A stretch of DNA of 64,000 nucleotides from NCBI RefSeq assembly GCF_030816295.1, contig NZ_JAUSXV010000001.1, positions 3,038,001 through 3,102,000 on the forward strand, given 5' to 3'. Below, piece after piece: positions 58,751 through 64,000 of this stretch. The notes below the pieces were generated by a model, which searched no databases, was not told where the DNA came from, and was given only the letters and a program-made list of their open reading frames with translations. Position 1 is the stretch's first letter; each line of letters begins with the position of its first letter. The position numbers were made by a program, and so were the translations under genes. Source of the stretch: Microbacterium natoriense (GTDB lineage: Bacteria; Actinomycetota; Actinomycetes; Actinomycetales; Microbacteriaceae).

Positions 58751-60798
58751 CCGACGCATCGAACCCGCTGCTGCAGCCATCCGCTCTCCCCTACGGTCTC
58801 CCGGACTACGCGAACATCAGGCCCGAGCACTACCTGCCTGCGTTCGAGGCGGCATTCGCCGAGCACCTGAGCGAGATCTCGCGCATCACGATGGTGCGGT
58901 CGATGCCGACGTTCGAGAACACGATAGAGGCGCTCGAGCGCTCAGGAGAGCTGCTCGACCGAGTCGCGCACGCCTTCTACACCGTGAGCTCGGCGGACGC
59001 GACACCCGAGATCCAGGCGGTCGACGAGGAGCTCGCCCCGCTGATGGCAGCGCACGACGACGCGATCACGCTCGATGCCGCGCTGTACTGGCGCGTGCGG
59101 CAGGTGCACGAGCAGCTCGGCTCGCTCGATCTCGACGCCGAGCAGCGCTACCTGGTCGAGCGCCGGTTCCGTGAGATGACGCATGCGGGCGCCGCACTCG
59201 ACGATGAGGCCAAGGCCCGGCTCACGCAGCTGAATCAGCAGCTGTCGACGCTCAGCACGACGTTCGAACGCAACCTGTTGAACGACACGAACGAGCTGGC
59301 CGTCGTCTTCGACGATGCCGCCGATCTCGACGGTCTCAGCAGCGGCGAGTTGTCCGCGGCCGCCCGTGCGGCGAGCGACCGCGGTCTCGACGGCAGGCAT
59401 CTGATCTCGCTGCCGCTGTTCACAGGACACCCCTATCTCGCGCAGCTGCGCGACCGCGAATCTCGGCGCCGCATCATGGCGGCATCCCTCGCCAGGGCCT
59501 CGCGCGACAACGACAACGACAACCGCCCGGTCCTTGCCGAGATCGCACGGCTGCGCGCCGAGCGCGCAGCGCTGCTCGGCTACGACTCGCACGCCGCCTA
59601 CGTGACGGCCGACGAGACCGCAGGTACTCCGGAGGCGGTCGAGCGGATGCTGCGAGAGCTCGCGGCACCCTCTGCCCGCAACGCGCGTTCCGAACGGGAA
59701 GCCCTGCAGGCGATCGTCGATGAGACCGAACCTGTTGCGTTCCCCGTGGAGGCGCACGACTGGTCTTTCTACACCGAGAAAGTCCGCACGGCGCGATACG
59801 ACATCGACACGGCGGCGCTGCGGCCGTGGTTCGAGGCCGAGCGCGTGCTGCAGGACGGAGTGTTCTTCGCCGCGACCCGGCTGTACGGTGTGACGTTCAC
59901 CGAGCGAGCGGATATTCCCTCCTACCATCCCGGCGCCCGAGTCTTCGAGGTGTTCGACGCCGACGGCAGCGCCCTCGGCCTCTACGTCCTCGACCTCTAC
60001 ACGCGCGACGCCAAAAGAGGCGGCGCGTGGATGAACCCGATCGTGAGCCAGTCGCGGTTGCGCGGCACGGCTCCTGTCGTCGTGAACAACCTCAACGTCG
60101 CCCAGCCGGGTGAAGGAGAGCCGACACTCCTCACGCTCGACGAGGTCACGACTCTCTTCCACGAGTTCGGCCACGCGCTGCACGGATTGTTCGCGACCGT
60201 CACCTATCCGCACTTCGCCGGCACCAACGTCTTCCGCGACTTCGTCGAGTTCCCCAGCCAGGTGAACGAGATGTGGATCCTCTGGCCCGAAGTGCTCGAC
60301 AACTACGCCCGTCATCACGAGACCGGCGAACCCTTGGACCCCGCGGTCGTCGAGCGTCTCCGGGCGACGGAGGCCTTCGACCAAGGGCACGCGACCGGCG
60401 AGTACCTGGCTGCGGCCTGGCTCGACCAGGCCTGGCATCGGATCGGGACGGATGCCGGGGTCGACGACGTCGCGGCCTTCGAAGCGGCGGCTCTCGCCGA
60501 CATCGGCCTCGACGATCCCGTGGTGCCGACCCGTTACTCGTCCGCGTACTTCGCGCACGTGTTCTCGGGCGGCTACAGCGCGGGCTACTACTCGTACATC
60601 TGGAGCGAGGTGCTCGACGCCGACACGGTCGAGTGGTGCCGCGAGAACGGCGGCCTCACGCGCGAGAACGGCGACCGATTCCGCTCCCGTCTGCTCGGCG
60701 TCGGCGGCGCGAAGGATCCCCTCGAGGCGTACCGCGACTTCCGCGGCCGCAATGCTGAAATCGCTCCCCTGCTGAAGCGCCGGGGACTGGAAGGATGA
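58747..60798 (+). CDS. M3 family oligopeptidase (Dcp/PrlC-like)
   Basis: A cytosolic zinc metallopeptidase (683 aa) degrading short peptides. The zinc-binding HEFGHALHG lies at 472-480 with the downstream glutamate in FRDFVEFPSQVNEMW, a hallmark of family M3. No signal peptide. Co-transcribed with the LysR gene upstream. Closer assignment to Dcp or oligopeptidase A is not possible from sequence alone. Confidence 0.95.
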   Translation: MTDASNPLLQPSALPYGLPDYANIRPEHYLPAFEAAFAEHLSEISRITMVRSMPTFENTIEALERSGELLDRVAHAFYTVSSADATPEIQAVDEELAPLMAAHDDAITLDAALYWRVRQVHEQLGSLDLDAEQRYLVERRFREMTHAGAALDDEAKARLTQLNQQLSTLSTTFERNLLNDTNELAVVFDDAADLDGLSSGELSAAARAASDRGLDGRHLISLPLFTGHPYLAQLRDRESRRRIMAASLARASRDNDNDNRPVLAEIARLRAERAALLGYDSHAAYVTADETAGTPEAVERMLRELAAPSARNARSEREALQAIVDETEPVAFPVEAHDWSFYTEKVRTARYDIDTAALRPWFEAERVLQDGVFFAATRLYGVTFTERADIPSYHPGARVFEVFDADGSALGLYVLDLYTRDAKRGGAWMNPIVSQSRLRGTAPVVVNNLNVAQPGEGEPTLLTLDEVTTLFHEFGHALHGLFATVTYPHFAGTNVFRDFVEFPSQVNEMWILWPEVLDNYARHHETGEPLDPAVVERLRATEAFDQGHATGEYLAAAWLDQAWHRIGTDAGVDDVAAFEAAALADIGLDDPVVPTRYSSAYFAHVFSGGYSAGYYSYIWSEVLDADTVEWCRENGGLTRENGDRFRSRLLGVGGAKDPLEAYRDFRGRNAEIAPLLKRRGLEG

Positions 60799-60804
60799 CT
60801 ATGC

Positions 60805-60824
60805 CCCTGACCTGACGGTCAGGG
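60805..60824. terminator. Terminator-like hairpin between peptidase and Nudix genes
   Basis: Eight-bp stem (CCCTGACC/GGTCAGGG) with a TGAC loop just past the peptidase stop, between convergent genes. There is no T-run, so strength is uncertain. Confidence 0.5.
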
Positions 60825-60889
60825 CGGCGGCAAGTCGCAGACCTCGACGACGGAGCCGAGTTCTCCCGATTCCAACCGGGACGTGCCCA

Positions 60890-61426
60890 TCAGCGCCCCA
60901 GCCACTCCATCGCCTTGTACCAGGTGAGCTGGTGGTAGCTCTGCTCGAGGTGCTCGTCGAGACCGTCAGGCGAGAGCACATGGACGGCGATCGACTCGTT
61001 CGGGTCGAGCTGCTGTTCGCCGACACGTCGGCAGCCGAGTGCGAGGAAGTGGTGCACGCGGTTGGTGTGGTTTCCGAAGTTCGCCCAGGTGGCGCCGAGG
61101 TCGATGATCTCACCAGCTGCGTACCCTGTCTCCTCCCGCAGCTCGCGTACTGCGGCATCCGCAGGGCGCTCGCCGGGCTCCACCCCACCGCCGACGGTGC
61201 CCACCGCGACGACTCCCGCGCCATGCCGGTACTCCTCCACGACCACGGCATCGCCCGACTCGTCGAGAGCGAGCAACGAGATCCAATCGCCGTACTCGAG
61301 CACGTAGTACGGCGCGATCGAGCGCGCACTCGCGTCGCGGCAGTCATCTGCACGCAGACGGATCCAGCGGTCCGCGACCACGAGCTCGCTGCAGACGACG
61401 TGCCAGCGCTCCGGGGAGGCGCTCAT
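60890..61426 (-). CDS. Nudix hydrolase
   Basis: 178 aa. The Nudix box G(x5)E(x7)REUxEExGU is visible as GGVEPGERPADAAVRELREE with TGY following (about 77-100). Sequence resembles ADP-ribose pyrophosphatase-type members, but the substrate is not fixed by the box. It lies 12 bases downstream of clpX on the same strand. Confidence 0.92.
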   Translation of the reverse strand: MSASPERWHVVCSELVVADRWIRLRADDCRDASARSIAPYYVLEYGDWISLLALDESGDAVVVEEYRHGAGVVAVGTVGGGVEPGERPADAAVRELREETGYAAGEIIDLGATWANFGNHTNRVHHFLALGCRRVGEQQLDPNESIAVHVLSPDGLDEHLEQSYHQLTWYKAMEWLGR

Positions 61427-61438
61427 CCGCTCAGACGC

Positions 61439-62707
61439 TCACGCGCTCTTGCGCTTGCGCTCCATCACGATCGTGGGCGCGGCGCCCTCGTCGACGGCAG
61501 CGCGGGTGATGATCACCTTTGCCACATCGTCGGTCGAGGGGATCTCGAACATGATCGGGCCGAGCACGTCTTCGAGGATCGCGCGGAGACCGCGGGCTCC
61601 CGTCTTGCGCTCGACCGCCAGATCCGCGATCGACCGCAGAGCGTCCTCCTCGAACTCGAGCTGCACGCCGTCGATCTCGAACATGCGCTGATACTGCTTG
61701 ACCAGCGCGTTGCGCGGACCCGTCAGGATGTCGATCAGCGCGTTCTGGTCGAGCGGGGACACCGAAGTCACCACGGGGAGACGACCGATGAACTCGGGGA
61801 TGAGGCCGAACTTGTGCAGGTCTTCGGGGAGCACCTCGCTGAACAGATCGAGGTCCTTGCCCTTGTCGTGCAGCGGTGCGCCGAAGCCGATGCCGTGCTT
61901 GCCGACGCGCGCCGAGACGATGTCCTCGAGGCCTGCGAAGGCACCGGCCACGATGAACAGGACGTTCGAGGTGTCGATCTGCAGGAACTCCTGATGCGGG
62001 TGCTTGCGCCCGCCCTGCGGCGGGACCGAGGCGACCGTGCCCTCGATGATCTTGAGCAGGGCCTGCTGCACGCCCTCGCCAGAGACGTCACGCGTGATGG
62101 AGGGATTCTCGGCCTTGCGAGCGATCTTGTCGACCTCGTCGATGTAGATGATTCCCTGCTCGGCGCGCTTGACGTCGTAGTCGGCGGCCTGGATGAGCTT
62201 GAGGAGGATGTTCTCGACGTCTTCACCCACGTACCCCGCCTCGGTGAGAGCGGTGGCGTCGGCGACAGCGAACGGCACGTTCAGCCGCTTCGCGAGCGTC
62301 TGGGCCAGGTACGTCTTGCCGCAGCCGGTCGGACCGATGAGCAGGATGTTGCTCTTCGCGATCTCGACGCTCTCGGCCTTCTGCTCGGCCGGCTGCAGAG
62401 TGCCGTGGGCGCGGATGCGCTTGTAGTGGTTGTAGACGGCGACGGCGAGAGCTTTCTTCGCCGGCTCCTGCCCGACCACGTACTCCTCGAGGAACGAGAA
62501 GATCTCACGCGGCTTGGGCAGCTCGAAGTCGGCCGTGCCGGTCGCGGCGGACTCCGCCATCCGCTCCTCGATGATCTCGTTGCACAGTTCGACGCATTCG
62601 TCGCAGATGTACACACCGGGGCCAGCGATGAGCTGCTGCACCTGCTTCTGGCTCTTTCCGCAGAACGAGCACTTGAACAGGTCGGCGCTTTCACCGATAC
62701 GGGCCAT
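61439..62707 (-). CDS. clpX: ClpX, ATP-dependent unfoldase of ClpXP
   Basis: AAA+ unfoldase delivering substrates to ClpP. 422 aa. N-terminal zinc-binding domain (CSFCGKSQ ... CDECVELC, about 14-42), Walker A GPTGCGKT near 124-131, Walker [11 protein letters not shown] near 185, and the family ending ([15 protein letters not shown]). GAGGAG upstream supports the ATG. clpP is not in the window. Confidence 0.97.
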   Translation of the reverse strand: MARIGESADLFKCSFCGKSQKQVQQLIAGPGVYICDECVELCNEIIEERMAESAATGTADFELPKPREIFSFLEEYVVGQEPAKKALAVAVYNHYKRIRAHGTLQPAEQKAESVEIAKSNILLIGPTGCGKTYLAQTLAKRLNVPFAVADATALTEAGYVGEDVENILLKLIQAADYDVKRAEQGIIYIDEVDKIARKAENPSITRDVSGEGVQQALLKIIEGTVASVPPQGGRKHPHQEFLQIDTSNVLFIVAGAFAGLEDIVSARVGKHGIGFGAPLHDKGKDLDLFSEVLPEDLHKFGLIPEFIGRLPVVTSVSPLDQNALIDILTGPRNALVKQYQRMFEIDGVQLEFEEDALRSIADLAVERKTGARGLRAILEDVLGPIMFEIPSTDDVAKVIITRAAVDEGAAPTIVMERKRKSA

Positions 62708-62880
62708 GCGCGTCCTCCTCAGGATGCCGAGATCGTCATCCGAGCCTAACCGCTGTATCGGACACCGGGACGCATTGGCGCGGACACGATTGGGATCTCA
62801 AAGGTGGAGACATCCGCGGCGTCCAGCTACGATCGGCTGGTCCGACGAACCACGGACGCCGTGGAACGAAGGATCTTTGC

Positions 62881-63957
62881 ATGACAATTATCGAGGGCAG
62901 GCTCAACCTCGACCATGGGGTAATAGTCACGACCGATTGTCTCGGGAAGACGTTCACATCGAAGATCGCCGACGTGGAGGTGAACGTAGAGCTTCCTCGA
63001 GCTCAGACAATCGCACGACCACTCGAGGAGGACGGCCCGCCGGGCGACCTCTATGTGATTGAGCCTGTGTGGGCGTCGTCTCCTTGGAATTGGAGATCCC
63101 TGCTCGGGGACGCACCTGAGGAACCGAACGAGTGGGGTGCGCCTCTCCTAACCGATTGGACTTCAGGGGAAGATTTGCCGTCAGGCGCAGTCAGTGTTCG
63201 AAGCGCGCGACTGTGGTTCAGCGGCGTAGGCGAATTCTCACGAGACTCTGAACTCGGTACCCGCGTCATGGACGCGAAGGACGCCTGGCTGTCGCGCGTG
63301 AGCAACTGGGTCGAGTGTCTCACGCTTCAGCACATCAGTAGCCGCGACGACACCAAGCTGAGACAACGGCGAACTCTCGACAAAATCCTATGGACGGACA
63401 CAGGGGGCTCCTCAGAGCTGCTCGACATAGGCCATGCAGGGTGGTCCCGGTACGGCCCAATTGACGCGATGACTGCGGACGGTTTTTCCAACGTTCTCCA
63501 GCTCGCGGCAGTAGACACGGTCCCGGACCTTGCATGGCAGCTGCTCCGGGATTCCTTTCATGCCCATGGCTACGCAGAGGATCGTCGTGCGGTCATCGAT
63601 GCCGCAGCCGCGTTGGAGGTCGGCTACTCGCGATGGCTTGAAGATCGACTTGACGGAGTCGACGCGCAGGTCGCCGAGCTAATTCTGGGTTCCAGGGCAA
63701 CGCTCGGCCTCAAGCTCGAACAAGCGAAAGTGTTGGGCTGGGTGGCACCAGCCGGTACTGGAGACTTGGTGTCGCTCCGCAACCGAGCCGTCCATGGCGG
63801 CTACTCTCCGACCCAGATGACAGCCGCTCGCGTACTCGCCGCCGCCCGCGAAGCTCTAGGTCTGTTCGACCCTGCGCACAGCGACCTGATCGCCAGGTCA
63901 ACAAGATCCTTCCCTATACCCGAACCCTACTCACCGACGTCCCCCGCCTCCGCATAG
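62881..63957 (+). CDS. HEPN-motif protein, possible RNase/defence gene
   Basis: A 358-aa protein I do not recognise as a whole. The C-terminal half has R300-N-R-A-V-H305-G, the R-x4-H motif of HEPN domains, followed by a helix. HEPN proteins include abortive-infection ribonucleases. The N-terminal half is beta-rich (start: MTIIEGRLNLDHGVIVTTD), like the ApeA-type layout. Base composition is noticeably lower in G+C than the adjacent clpX. GAAGGATC precedes the ATG. The right edge of the window limits context. Confidence 0.7.
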   Translation: MTIIEGRLNLDHGVIVTTDCLGKTFTSKIADVEVNVELPRAQTIARPLEEDGPPGDLYVIEPVWASSPWNWRSLLGDAPEEPNEWGAPLLTDWTSGEDLPSGAVSVRSARLWFSGVGEFSRDSELGTRVMDAKDAWLSRVSNWVECLTLQHISSRDDTKLRQRRTLDKILWTDTGGSSELLDIGHAGWSRYGPIDAMTADGFSNVLQLAAVDTVPDLAWQLLRDSFHAHGYAEDRRAVIDAAAALEVGYSRWLEDRLDGVDAQVAELILGSRATLGLKLEQAKVLGWVAPAGTGDLVSLRNRAVHGGYSPTQMTAARVLAAAREALGLFDPAHSDLIARSTRSFPIPEPYSPTSPASA

Positions 63958-64000
63958 GAATGGCTCCCAGAAGCCGAGCCCGCGCCACCGTCTAGCCGTG

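Overview
The window looks like a chromosomal segment from a high-G+C actinomycete, most likely Microbacteriaceae (Microbacterium-like). This rests on codon usage, the actinobacterial type of translational ileS T-box, the gene order rplU-rpmA-obg-proB-proA-nadD-rsfS, and many genes with a -10 box placed six bases before the start codon (leaderless mRNAs). It contains one tRNA gene, no rRNA and no CRISPR array, and about 55 supported protein genes. The taxonomic call is inference.

Left edge (1-5.85 kb): part of an accessory, defence-type island with visibly lower G+C. It has the 3' part of a PD-(D/E)XK nuclease-like gene coupled to an unrecognised 478-aa gene, a frameshifted unknown gene, and a two-gene restriction-modification operon. 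In that operon one polypeptide carries both a PD-(D/E)XK nuclease and an N6-adenine methylase, next to a two-TRD specificity subunit, a BcgI-like layout. The island abuts comEC, which is cut off inside its conserved ...LTAVSG motif, so it appears to have inserted into this DNA-uptake gene. comEA upstream is intact.

5.85-20.3 kb: comEA, leuS, pabB-like, a DedA membrane protein, an App1-type phosphatase, a conserved hypothetical, a GH3 hexosaminidase, an NAD(P)-binding protein, two hypothetical membrane proteins, an FAD monooxygenase-like protein, a tandem DUF3349 protein, and a Pit phosphate transporter with a small membrane partner.

20.3-26.1 kb: a JetA-JetB-JetC (MksF-MksE-MksB) SMC-like operon with no jetD, beside tRNA-Ala(GGC).

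26.3-38.1 kb: CorA with an overlapping acidic mini-gene, then the long minus-strand cluster rplU-rpmA-obg-proB-proA-(small membrane protein)-nadD-(acidic membrane protein)-rsfS-SDR, and RNase E/G.

38.4-51.6 kb: VKOR, ndk, a DUF4233 protein, folC, ileS (T-box leader, two in-frame REP-like insertions), a DUF559 protein, a beta-helix-type protein, and a peptide/nickel-type ABC importer whose two ATPases are fused.

51.8-64 kb: valS, small hypotheticals, an ArsR-like regulator beside a 50-bp nested palindrome, kbl-tdh (threonine to glycine) with a divergent LysR regulator, an M3 peptidase, a Nudix hydrolase, clpX, and at the right edge a HEPN-motif protein with atypical base composition.

The strongest leads are the comEC-interrupting island with its unknown nuclease module and BcgI-like system, the jetABC operon without jetD, the operator-like palindrome, and the REP-like sequences inside ileS.
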